From: Bacteroidota bacterium
GTDB taxonomy: Bacteria; Bacteroidota; Bacteroidia; Flavobacteriales_F; PHOS-HE28
DNA: 11,325 bases
Direction of reading: 5' to 3'
Assembly (NCBI GenBank): GCA_023430325.1
Contig: JAEZAU010000011.1
Coordinates: 1 to 11,325 of the forward strand
The notes below the pieces were generated by a model. The model did no database searches. It was not told the origin of the DNA and worked only from the letters and a program-made list of their open reading frames with translations. This document shows positions 1 to 7,951 of the stretch, one piece after another (the first letter of the stretch is position 1; the number at the start of each line of letters is the position of its first letter). The position numbers and the translations under genes were made by a program.

Positions 1-1497
1 ATCCACGGTCGGGTTCGGGAACGGTGTCAGTTCTATCCGTTCGTTCTCATTGATGCCGATGGTAGTGGCATCGATAAGATGCACTCCGATGGATGGATGA
101 GTGTTGAAACCGGTGAACCCATTGAACCACTGTGAACTGTAAATGTTCGAGACCGGCAGGTTGTACTGGATCATGTTCTGGTCATATTCCAGTTCGGCGT
201 CATAGCCATGGTATGTACGCGGATCATTGCTGATCAGGCAGAAGAGGTATGGTTGATCATCGATCAATTCCAGCGGTTCGAGGAAGGGAACATAGATCGT
301 TTCGCCCCGCTCATCATCGGAAAGGATGTGGTCACCGTACTGCTCCTCGAAAAGATCCGAGAAGTCATCCAGTGGCAGGCTCACGTAATCGGCAACAACA
401 CCCGTCCACATATTGGCTTGTACAGAGATGAAGTTGCCTGCGAACACACTGTCGGCATTGGCCCAAAGACTAACGTGGAGACCTGTGGCGGCAACGCGGC
501 TGGCATTGGGGTGTTGGAAATAGATGCATGAACGGAAACCAGTGGGGTTGGTGGCGGGAGCTATCCATGTATCTGCTACAGGTGTGCCGGTGGCAGGGTC
601 CACCTCAGCATAAGTGAACACATCGCCCACATGGAACGTGGACGTGTAGGTGTCGTTCAATTCGAATGAATCCTCGTTATCCGAAAGGATGGTATATGTC
701 AATTCGTAATGGCCGCTGTACCCGGCTTGTGAAAATTCAGGCAACGCGAAGAAAACGGTGTCACCTACGGCCACCGTGGCCGGATCGGAAGTTTCGTTGT
801 ACACCTCCGTTCCATCCTGGGTTATCACAGCCTGCAGGCGTACGTTGCTTTGATCGGCGCTTCCATAGTTCACTACTTCGCCCCCCAGGCTGAAGTTGAA
901 GTCGGTAGCATCCTGGGCCAGTTCGGCGGCCGTGCTCGCGGCACGCGGCAGCAATACACCAGGAGCATAAGTGCCCAGGTTGAATGGGAACACGCCGGTA
1001 AGTGTACCGATGCGCACCACCACATCTCCTTGCGCCATCCATTCCCGCAACGTGGCACCATCCATATCGGAGACCATGACCACGGGGATGGTGACATCAA
1101 GGCCGACAGCACCGGCGCCCATACCAACAGGCGGACCGCTGATGTTGTTGACGATGATCACGGCGATGGCACCTGCATTCTGCGCATTGAGCGCCTTCAT
1201 ACCGAACTCGCAAGTGCCGCGGTAAACAAGAGCGATGTGTCCAGCGAGTTCTGCGCCGTTCACCAGGTTCGTGCAACCCAGGGTATCGGCATCTGAACCA
1301 TCATCCACCAATACCAGGGTATCTTCCACAGCATTCAATGGATCATTGAGGTCGGCTGCCCAATCACCTTCAGGCCAGGTGAAGTCCAAAGGACCAGCGA
1401 TATCCGGTGGCGATTGTACATAGACGCTGATCTGGGCCACCACCAGGGCAGGGGCAAAGGCCATCAACATCATTAGGGAGCGTATCGTTCTTTTCAT
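1..1497 (-). CDS. Secreted PA-domain protein with T9SS type A sorting signal (C-terminus cut by window edge)
   Basis: The frame is open for 499 codons from the ATG at 1497 to the left edge, without a stop; I read it codon by codon. Residues 1-21 form a Sec signal peptide (MKRTIRS, then a Met/Leu/Ala/Val-rich core, likely cut after VVA before Q22). Residues about 74-165 look like a PA (protease-associated) domain, with the family pattern GCTNLV, HIALVYRGTCEF, KALNAQNAGAIAVIIVNN and a later TIPVVMVSDMDG segment. Residues 180-480 are beta-rich with no peptidase motif I can see. The visible end, ELTPFPNPTVD, is the start of a type A T9SS sorting domain, so perhaps 60-80 residues are missing. The PA domain usually binds peptides or helps place a partner domain, so the role here is uncertain: a secreted surface or extracellular protein, not clearly a protease. 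It is divergent from the giant PKD gene. Confidence 0.88.
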   Translation of the reverse strand, partial: MKRTIRSLMMLMAFAPALVVAQISVYVQSPPDIAGPLDFTWPEGDWAADLNDPLNAVEDTLVLVDDGSDADTLGCTNLVNGAELAGHIALVYRGTCEFGMKALNAQNAGAIAVIIVNNISGPPVGMGAGAVGLDVTIPVVMVSDMDGATLREWMAQGDVVVRIGTLTGVFPFNLGTYAPGVLLPRAASTAAELAQDATDFNFSLGGEVVNYGSADQSNVRLQAVITQDGTEVYNETSDPATVAVGDTVFFALPEFSQAGYSGHYELTYTILSDNEDSFELNDTYTSTFHVGDVFTYAEVDPATGTPVADTWIAPATNPTGFRSCIYFQHPNASRVAATGLHVSLWANADSVFAGNFISVQANMWTGVVADYVSLPLDDFSDLFEEQYGDHILSDDERGETIYVPFLEPLELIDDQPYLFCLISNDPRTYHGYDAELEYDQNMIQYNLPVSNIYSSQWFNGFTGFNTHPSIGVHLIDATTIGINENERIELTPFPNPTVD

Positions 1498-1815
1498 GTC
1501 ATTCGGGTTATTTGGTCTATCTGTCTGCTACGATCGGTAACGTACCACAATATTAACCATTCATCACCCCATTTCGCTAGCCATCGTTGAACTTTTGATG
1601 CTGGCCGTTCTTGCCTTTCCCCAACAACGACCGCTGGTTCTTGTATTCTGATCTCCCCAAATGGGGTTGCAGGTGCACATTGATCGGTGCTCTTGGCCCA
1701 GCATGGTCGAGATGTTTTCCGCTGATCCTCCGAGCGCTTCCGAGCTCTTCCGATCGCTCCATCGGCGCTGGTACGTGGTTCGTGCTGACCGAAATGCCAT
1801 GTCACGCAGGGAAGT
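1498..1815. promoter_or_regulatory. Divergent intergenic region between PA-domain gene and PKD gene
   Basis: These 318 bp must hold the promoters of both flanking genes. I found no perfect Bacteroidota -7 box (TAnnTTTG). The nearest matches are TAATATTG on the minus strand (plus coordinates 1548-1555, about 50 bp before the PA-domain start) and AACTTTTG on the plus strand at 1590-1597, each seven of eight, without a well-spaced -33 TTTG. A GGGAA stretch lies just before the ATG at 1816. The region also holds three 10-bp tandem repeats (listed separately). Open frames on both strands here encode nothing recognisable. Confidence 0.5.
1729..1758. repeat. Three tandem 10-bp imperfect repeats
   Basis: Three consecutive 10-mers, TCCGAGCGCT, TCCGAGCTCT and TCCGATCGCT, lie head to tail 58 bp upstream of the PKD gene start. 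Each differs from the others by one to three bases. A 10-bp period places the same face of each unit on one side of the helix, so a cooperative protein-binding site is possible. The array is short enough to be chance or slippage. The second and third units together include a 12-base match to a common sequencing-adapter core (see findings). Confidence 0.6.
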
Positions 1816-4800
1816 ATGAGGAGACGTTACACCTTCGTTCTAGGAGCATGTATGGTCGTGGCCGAGGGATCGGTTCACGCGCATGATCATGTCCATCAGC
1901 CTGCACCCGTTCGTTTCATTGAGAATCTTGGTCAGTGGAACGGGCCTTTCGTTTATCAGGCCCATGTGGCTGGTGCCACTGTATTCCTTGAAAAAAAGGC
2001 GCTCACCTGGGTGAAATTGCAGGAAGATGCATCGGAGGTGATGCATGATATGTCAGAACTTCCATTGGAGCAGCGCGAGTCGATCATGCTGTCAGGTCAC
2101 GCCTGGAAAATGCATTTCGCAGGTGCTTCAGATAACATTTCCATTACCGCGAACGGTGCGGACCAAGGCACGCTCAACTATTTCCTGGGTTCCGATCCAG
2201 CGAATTGGCGCAGTGGAGTGAAGGCCATGAGCGAAGTGCGATATCAAAATGTATGGCCGGGCGTACATATATTCATGGGATCGAGCAACGCGGGCAACTT
2301 CAAGTACGATGTTGTCCTTGATCCACATGCCGACGCAACCGCAGTAAGATTCGCTTTCGAAGGTCTTGATGGACTGGAGTTGGATGATAACGGTGCCTTG
2401 GTGTTGCGGACATCTGTCGGTGAAGTGAAGGAATTGCGGCCGATCGCTTTCCATGCCGATGACCGATCCGCGATAGATTGTTCGTTCAAGTTGAACGGTA
2501 ACATTCTTTCCTTCGAACTCGGCGATCATGATCCTTCGCGAAGCATCATCATAGATCCGGAATTGATCGCTTCCACTTATTCCACCGCTACCGGTTACAG
2601 CAATTATGGGCACTGCGCCACTTATGGTGCAGATGGAAGTATCTACACAGGTGCCCGCGCTTTCGGACCAGGCTATCCCACGAACACGGGATCCTTCCAA
2701 CAGGATTTTGGTGGTGGCACGGTGGATATCAGTCTGAGCAAGTTGAATGCTGATGGGAGCGGGTTGATCTGGGCGACATATATCGGAGGCAATGGATCGG
2801 AATATCCGCACAGCCTTATCGAGAACAGCCAGGGGCAACTGTGTGTACTTGGATCCACCACATCGGCAGACTATCCGGTGACTGCGAGCGCCTTTCAGAC
2901 CAATTATGAAGGCAACACGGATATGGTGATCAGTGTGGTGGCAGCGGATGGCGGTTCATTGGTGGGAAGCACCTTCATGGGTGGCAGCAATGCGGATGGA
3001 TCGAACAGCATGTACGCGAATTATGGCGAGGCATACCGGGGAGAGATCATCGTGGACGAAAGTGATCAAGTCTTTGTAGCGAGTTTCAGTTCATCCACCG
3101 ATTTCCCGACAACACCGGGTGTTACCCAGGGAACCTTGGGCGGTCTGCAGGATGCGGTTGTCTTGAAACTGAGCCCTGATGTAAGCGATCTGATCTGGAG
3201 CACTTTCCTTGGAGGTACCGAGAACGATGGAGCTTTTGGTATTCGTGTTCATAACGGCCATGTATACATCTGTGGCCAGACGTTCAGTGCCAATATGCCC
3301 TTTACCAATGGCGCATATCAGACAAGTCTCCAGGGTGGGCAGGATGGTTATGTGGCCAGATTGTCGGCCGATGGATCAGTGGTCACTGCTGCCACATATT
3401 TCGGAACAGGAATGGCCGATCGTGCTTATTTCCTGGATACCGATACCGATGACAACATCTGGATCTATGGTCAGACCACAGGCCCGATGCCGCTGCAACC
3501 AGCCACGGTGTATGGAGATCCAGGTGGTACGATCTTCCTGGCGAAGCTCGATCCCGATCTTACCGATCTTCTGGTGAGCACGAAGATCGGTCCTGGCTCA
3601 AGTCCTGTAATGACGCCTGTAGCTTTCCTGGTGGATCATTGTGACAAGATCTATGTATCAGGTTACAATGCGGGATGGTCCGGGTTGCCGACATCTGCCG
3701 ATGCGCTCAGCACAAGTGGATCGTTCTACCTCGCCGCTTTCGATGTGGACATGACCGCAATGGTCTTCGGCACCTATTATGGCGGCAACCATGTGGATGG
3801 TGGGACCAGCCGTTTCGACAAGAACGGGATCGTCTATCAGGGCGTTTGTGTAACAGGGAACGGAATGCAATCGGTACCCTGGGCGCTGGCACAAACACAG
3901 AACGTTTCATGGGACATCGGTGTCTTCAAGATCGATTTCCAGGTGGCCGGAGTATCCGCAGCAGGTGCCAGTCCGATCAATCAGGGTTGTGCACCGATCG
4001 AGATCCAGTTCAGCAATACCAGCACAGGAACTGATTGGACGTGGGATTTCGGTGATGGTTCTCCTGTTGTTTCAGCATTCGAACCTTCGCACCTCTACAC
4101 ACAACCAGGGCTTTATACCGTAACGTTGATCGCATCCGACAGCATGGCCTGCAATCTTGCAGATACGACCTCATTTGAAATTGAGATCGGAGCAGGCGAG
4201 CCGATCGAAGCTTCCTTCACCCCGGACTTCGATCCGGATTGCAGTTCTACCGAAGTATCCTTCACCAATACGAGTATCGGCGGGCTGGTCTCCTATATAT
4301 GGGACATGGGTGATGGTACGATCTATTCGGACACGAACGTGGTGCATGTCTATGCTCAGCCGGGATCATATACCGTTCAACTTCTCGTCACCGATCCATC
4401 GGAATGCAGCCAGCCTGATTCTGTGCAACAAGTCGTGCAAGTATCCAACATGAATGCCGCTGTTGTTGCCATAGCAGATGTTGTCCTGCCAGCGCCATGC
4501 GGTGATATGACCGTTACCGCAACTAATTCAAGTACGGGTGTTTCTCCGGAATATCAGTGGATCATGGGAGATGGCACCGTACTCACCGATGAGAACATCA
4601 CCTATACATATAGTGATCCGGGGGAGTATACGGTCATGTTCATCGCCACCGATCCGGCCACTTGCAACGGTTCCGATACACTGACCTGGGATGTGCAGAT
4701 CCAGGGTTCGGCCGTGGCCGACCTGGCTTTCACATCGCTGCTCACGCAGGCCTGCGGATCGGGCGAGATACAATGCACCAATACGAGTACCGGTGTTCCG

Positions 4801-7431
4801 CTGCAGTATCTGTGGGACATGGGTGATGGTACCACCTATGACAGTTTTGATGTGAGCCATACGTATAGCGCTCCGGGCATGTACATGATCACGCTGTCGG
4901 CGATCGATCCGGCTGGTTGCGCCAACCCGATGCCGTTCTACGAAAGCGTGTATGTCAATGAAGTGGAGAGCATTTCGGCAGGCTTCGCGTTGGAGTTGAC
5001 CACCACTTGTAACGGTACGGAGTTGATCGGTACCAACTTCAGCATGGGTGACAGCTTGGGATATATCTGGTCCTTTGGCGATGGTTCCACATCCACGGAC
5101 ATGAACGTGGTGCACCAATATTCGACAGGCGGTGAAATGACCGTACAGCTCATTGTCATAGACCTGAACGGCTGCGCACCCAGTGATACCATGGAGCAGG
5201 CGATCGATGTGCCTTTACAACCGTTGGTGGATGCCTCTTTCGATCATACAGTGGTCGACAACTGTGATGGTGGTCAACTGATCGCCGAAACCGTTTTCCA
5301 GGGGCCGGTCGACTATACATGGGATTTCGGCGATGGCAGCACGTTCACCGGAACCTATGCCGATCACCAGTACTCTGTTGCGGGAGAATATACCGTAACG
5401 CTCATCGCTTCCGATCCCACGGGTTGTGGCAGTGATACATCATCGGTCACGATCGCTGTGGTGTTGCCACAGCCGGTGGAGCTTTCCTTCGATCTTGTTG
5501 AATCCCCGGGATGCGGTCAATTGGGCGTGCAGTGCACCAGCACGAGTACAGGCGGCAACGCGAATTTCATCTGGTGGACGAGCGACAACACATCTTATTA
5601 CGGACCGCAGATGGAGCATACGTTCACCCAACCGGGTGAGTATGAGATACGCTTCTATGGTCTCGATCCGATGGGATGTTTCGCAGCTGATTCGATCGTT
5701 ATGAACGTCACGGTGGATCCGTTCATTCCGATCTCTGCCGAGCTCACGATCGAAAGCCTGAGCGATTGTAATGGAACGACCGTTCAAGCAACTACGTCCA
5801 ACGCTTCACCCGATGCATCTTTCAGTTGGACCACCGGTGACGGCGGCAGCTACAACGATCCGCAATTTGAACATGTTTATACCACGCCCGGCGAGTATAC
5901 CATCGAGGTCACCGTAACGGATGCCAGTGGATGCAGCGATCCGTTGACGAGCAGCCAGGTCATCACCGTAGAAGAACCTCAGATCGTGAATGCTTCCTTC
6001 GATATGGAGACCTCCGGCTCATGCGCACAACTCGATGTGGTCGCCACGAATACTTCCAGCGGAACGCCCACGGAGATCGCTTGGGATATGGGGAATGGAG
6101 ATATCCTCACAGGTGAAGCGATCGCATACACCTACGCTGTTCCTGGTTCTTATACCATCACATTGACCGTGACCGATCCCAACAGTTGCAATATTTCCGA
6201 CACTGCGACAGGGACTGTCGTTATCGATCCACTCATCGAATTCAATGCTTCGTTCGAGATCCAGCAGAATGCCTCATGTGAATCCCTTACCGTCAACTGC
6301 ACGAACACAAGTACTGGCTCCGGCGCAGACATGGTCTGGTACATGGGTGATGGCACCAATTATTCCACCGCGAATGCAGATCATGTGTTCACTACTCCCG
6401 GCACATACCAGATCATGTTGATCCTGTCCGATCCATCAGGATGCGTTGCTCCAGACACCGCTTTTGCGAATGTGGAATTGCCGGCCGTGCAACCGATCGA
6501 TGTGCAGATGGCCGTTGTTCAAACAGGAGATTGCAGCCTGATGCAGGTCCAGTGTACCAATAACATGACGGGAGATCTCGATTGGCTTTGGGACATGGGC
6601 GATGGAACCCAATACGATACCTTCGATGCCAGTCACGTTTACACGGAACCTGGTACTTACAATGTTACACTCATCGTCTCAGATCCACTGTGTGGACAGC
6701 AGGCGACAGAGACGATCCCAGTTGTTGTATCGAATGGAATTCCGACCGTGCAACTCTCAGCGCCAGTGCTTTGTCCGGGATCAACTGTAACGATCGACGC
6801 GGGTGCAACCCCTGGCATCTACACATGGAATAATGGATCCACCGATGCGAGCATCATCATCGACCAACCTGGCGTCTATACCGTCTCTGTTGACGGTGAT
6901 GATGGATGTACCGGAACTGCCAGTGTATCGATCGAAGCCGGTATGGAATTCACCTTCAACGACACGGTGCACTCATGTCCCGATCTGCCGATGGAGCTGA
7001 CCATTCCGCTGGAGGGAACAGCTTACACCTGGAGCAATGGTCATATGGATCGTACTGTGACCGTGCGTGGTGCTGGCTTGTATGAATTCGCTGTCACCGA
7101 TGTTGATGGATGCCAGCATACCGGATCTTTCACCGTGGAAGCTTTGGATGCGGAAGCACAAATGTTCGCGCCCAACGCCTTCACGCCCGATGGTGATGGC
7201 ATCAATGACATTTTCACCGTCGTTGGTACCGGTGAAGAGAATGCCCGCATGGCGATCTACGATCGCTGGGGTGAACTGCTTCATGAGACGAGCCAGAATC
7301 CGCCTACGTGGGATGGTTTCTTCAACGGAGAGGTCGTGAAGCAGGATGTCTACGTATTCCAGCTGGAATACAAGTCGCTTTGTTCGGCCCAAGTGGTAAG
7401 TACCATCGGCCACGTTACGGTAGTGCGCTGA
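1816..7431 (+). CDS. Giant PKD-repeat surface protein with SBBP propeller and gliding-motility (CHU_C) C-terminal domain
   Basis: This 1871-residue protein is built for export to the cell surface. Residues 1-22 are a signal peptide (RRR, hydrophobic core, cut after SVHA). A DUF7948-type head follows, marked by the FIENLGQW motif at about 34-41. From about 255 to 705 come seven SBBP-type propeller units, each with a pattern like LxxDGSxLxxxTYxGG followed by an IYxxGxT strand. Eleven PKD repeats of about 85 residues occupy roughly 713-1641, with the WDxGDG core at W743, W829, W915, W1000, W1085, W1169 and onward; the core is eroded in repeats 7 and 8. Two Ig-like modules (YTWNNGST, YTWSNGHM) fill 1641-1780. 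Residues 1784-1871 are a CHU_C domain (FAPNAFTPDGDGINDIF, YDRWGELL), the type B T9SS sorting signal. Known relatives are adhesin-like or structural surface proteins; adhesion is inferred. The ATG at 1816 is preceded by GGGAAGT and gives a proper signal peptide. Confidence 0.93.
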   Translation: MRRRYTFVLGACMVVAEGSVHAHDHVHQPAPVRFIENLGQWNGPFVYQAHVAGATVFLEKKALTWVKLQEDASEVMHDMSELPLEQRESIMLSGHAWKMHFAGASDNISITANGADQGTLNYFLGSDPANWRSGVKAMSEVRYQNVWPGVHIFMGSSNAGNFKYDVVLDPHADATAVRFAFEGLDGLELDDNGALVLRTSVGEVKELRPIAFHADDRSAIDCSFKLNGNILSFELGDHDPSRSIIIDPELIASTYSTATGYSNYGHCATYGADGSIYTGARAFGPGYPTNTGSFQQDFGGGTVDISLSKLNADGSGLIWATYIGGNGSEYPHSLIENSQGQLCVLGSTTSADYPVTASAFQTNYEGNTDMVISVVAADGGSLVGSTFMGGSNADGSNSMYANYGEAYRGEIIVDESDQVFVASFSSSTDFPTTPGVTQGTLGGLQDAVVLKLSPDVSDLIWSTFLGGTENDGAFGIRVHNGHVYICGQTFSANMPFTNGAYQTSLQGGQDGYVARLSADGSVVTAATYFGTGMADRAYFLDTDTDDNIWIYGQTTGPMPLQPATVYGDPGGTIFLAKLDPDLTDLLVSTKIGPGSSPVMTPVAFLVDHCDKIYVSGYNAGWSGLPTSADALSTSGSFYLAAFDVDMTAMVFGTYYGGNHVDGGTSRFDKNGIVYQGVCVTGNGMQSVPWALAQTQNVSWDIGVFKIDFQVAGVSAAGASPINQGCAPIEIQFSNTSTGTDWTWDFGDGSPVVSAFEPSHLYTQPGLYTVTLIASDSMACNLADTTSFEIEIGAGEPIEASFTPDFDPDCSSTEVSFTNTSIGGLVSYIWDMGDGTIYSDTNVVHVYAQPGSYTVQLLVTDPSECSQPDSVQQVVQVSNMNAAVVAIADVVLPAPCGDMTVTATNSSTGVSPEYQWIMGDGTVLTDENITYTYSDPGEYTVMFIATDPATCNGSDTLTWDVQIQGSAVADLAFTSLLTQACGSGEIQCTNTSTGVPLQYLWDMGDGTTYDSFDVSHTYSAPGMYMITLSAIDPAGCANPMPFYESVYVNEVESISAGFALELTTTCNGTELIGTNFSMGDSLGYIWSFGDGSTSTDMNVVHQYSTGGEMTVQLIVIDLNGCAPSDTMEQAIDVPLQPLVDASFDHTVVDNCDGGQLIAETVFQGPVDYTWDFGDGSTFTGTYADHQYSVAGEYTVTLIASDPTGCGSDTSSVTIAVVLPQPVELSFDLVESPGCGQLGVQCTSTSTGGNANFIWWTSDNTSYYGPQMEHTFTQPGEYEIRFYGLDPMGCFAADSIVMNVTVDPFIPISAELTIESLSDCNGTTVQATTSNASPDASFSWTTGDGGSYNDPQFEHVYTTPGEYTIEVTVTDASGCSDPLTSSQVITVEEPQIVNASFDMETSGSCAQLDVVATNTSSGTPTEIAWDMGNGDILTGEAIAYTYAVPGSYTITLTVTDPNSCNISDTATGTVVIDPLIEFNASFEIQQNASCESLTVNCTNTSTGSGADMVWYMGDGTNYSTANADHVFTTPGTYQIMLILSDPSGCVAPDTAFANVELPAVQPIDVQMAVVQTGDCSLMQVQCTNNMTGDLDWLWDMGDGTQYDTFDASHVYTEPGTYNVTLIVSDPLCGQQATETIPVVVSNGIPTVQLSAPVLCPGSTVTIDAGATPGIYTWNNGSTDASIIIDQPGVYTVSVDGDDGCTGTASVSIEAGMEFTFNDTVHSCPDLPMELTIPLEGTAYTWSNGHMDRTVTVRGAGLYEFAVTDVDGCQHTGSFTVEALDAEAQMFAPNAFTPDGDGINDIFTVVGTGEENARMAIYDRWGELLHETSQNPPTWDGFFNGEVVKQDVYVFQLEYKSLCSAQVVSTIGHVTVVR

Positions 7432-7433
7432 GC

Positions 7434-7862
7434 TTACGGCAAGGGCTCTCCGACCTGCACATTGCAATCATGCCCCGGTGAGCCGTGAGGTGGGTTCGGA
7501 GTTCCCGAAGGAAGCTTCACCGCATTGGGATCGGGTGCCTGACCGGGATCCACCATCGTGGTGGTCACGTCCAGGGGTTGTCCTTGAATGATGTCCTGGG
7601 GAGGTGTGGCCGGTGGTGGTGTGCTTCCATCTTCAGGTAATGGTTCGCCCACACCGATCTCACAACGATGTCCGGGTTCGCCGTGCGGCGGATTCAACCG
7701 TGCTCCCGTGTTAGAGGCTTGAACAGGAGCCTGGGTCTGGGGGACATCAGCAGCATTGTTCGCCGGAGATGCAGGTACTGCGGTCCCTTGTCCGCCGCCA
7801 TTGTTCTCGCCACAGGATACCATCAGCAACATCAGTGCGGCGATCGGTAGATACTTCATCAT
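7434..7862 (-). CDS. Small lipoprotein with two NPPHGxPGHxC motifs
   Basis: I start this gene at the ATG at 7862 (a second ATG follows at once, at 7859) rather than at an upstream ATG at 7919, because the later start begins directly with a lipoprotein signal: MMKYLPIAALMLLMVSC, with C17 as the lipidated cysteine. The upstream start would also sit inside the osmC terminator. The mature protein (142 residues in all) is rich in Pro, Gly, Ala and Asn and looks disordered, apart from two copies of one motif: NPPHGEPGHRCEIGVGEPLP at 57-76 and NPPHGSPGHDCNVQVGEPLP at 123-142, identical at 15 of 20 positions. The second copy is the exact C-terminus. I recall this motif from uncharacterised Bacteroidota proteins, but know no function. 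The His and Cys residues could bind metal; that is inference. Its stop lies 2 bp from the end of the PKD gene, which converges on it. Confidence 0.82.
   Translation of the reverse strand: MMKYLPIAALMLLMVSCGENNGGGQGTAVPASPANNAADVPQTQAPVQASNTGARLNPPHGEPGHRCEIGVGEPLPEDGSTPPPATPPQDIIQGQPLDVTTTMVDPGQAPDPNAVKLPSGTPNPPHGSPGHDCNVQVGEPLP
7437..7496 (-). repeat. NPPHG motif copy 2 (C-terminus of the lipoprotein)
   Basis: This stretch encodes the second copy, with His126, His131 and Cys133, ending at the last residue before the TAA. The tail VGEPLP is identical in both copies, while the Glu/Ser, Arg/Asp, Glu/Asn, Ile/Val and Gly/Gln positions differ. Confidence 0.8.
7635..7694 (-). repeat. NPPHG motif copy 1 (within the lipoprotein gene)
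   Basis: This stretch encodes the first 20-residue copy of the motif, with His60, His65 and Cys67. The second copy lies 66 residues further on. The linker between them is Pro/Thr/Gln-rich and shows no fold. Confidence 0.8.
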
Positions 7863-7909
7863 CTTTGCTTGAAGCCATGAAGGTACCGAAGATCGCTGGA
7901 ATAAGGAAA

Positions 7910-7933
7910 GCCCGGCCACTTTCGCGACCGGGC
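7910..7933 (-). terminator. Intrinsic terminator of the osmC transcript
   Basis: On the minus strand, GCCCGGTCGC and GTGGCCGGGC form a 10-bp stem (two G-U pairs) closed by a GAAA tetraloop and followed by TTTCCTTATT. It starts 18 bp after the osmC stop codon. The plus-strand side lacks a comparable T run, so it acts mainly on minus-strand transcription. It also separates osmC from the lipoprotein gene, which therefore needs its own promoter in 7863-7909; I see no clear one there. Confidence 0.85.
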
Positions 7934-7951
7934 CTTCAGTGTTCTTAACGA

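Noticed and set aside
1655..1666. CCCCAAATGGGG hairpin in the intergenic region
   Set aside because: The stem is only 4-5 bp with no T run, and the arms do not extend; most likely chance.
1494..1886. Open frames on both strands across the divergent intergenic region (minus 1494-1805, plus 1611-1886)
   Set aside because: Their products match no family I know, and each overlaps the start of a well-supported gene. The space is needed for two promoters.
2128..2838. A 236-codon open frame on the minus strand inside the PKD gene
   Set aside because: It is antisense to clear DUF7948/SBBP coding sequence, has no recognisable domain and no signal sequence, and is explained by codon composition of the sense gene.
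4300..4832. Exact 20-base DNA repeat at 4300-4319 and 4813-4832 within the PKD gene
   Set aside because: It encodes the shared WDMGDGT core of two PKD repeats, so it follows from protein repetition rather than being a separate DNA element.
4528..5118. A 196-codon open frame on the minus strand inside the PKD repeats
   Set aside because: It mirrors the repeated PKD codons, and its His/Arg/Ile-rich product shows no fold or motif.
7863..7919. A longer lipoprotein start at 7919
   Set aside because: It would put 19 polar residues before the lipoprotein signal and begin inside the osmC terminator hairpin; the start at 7862 gives a standard lipoprotein N-terminus.
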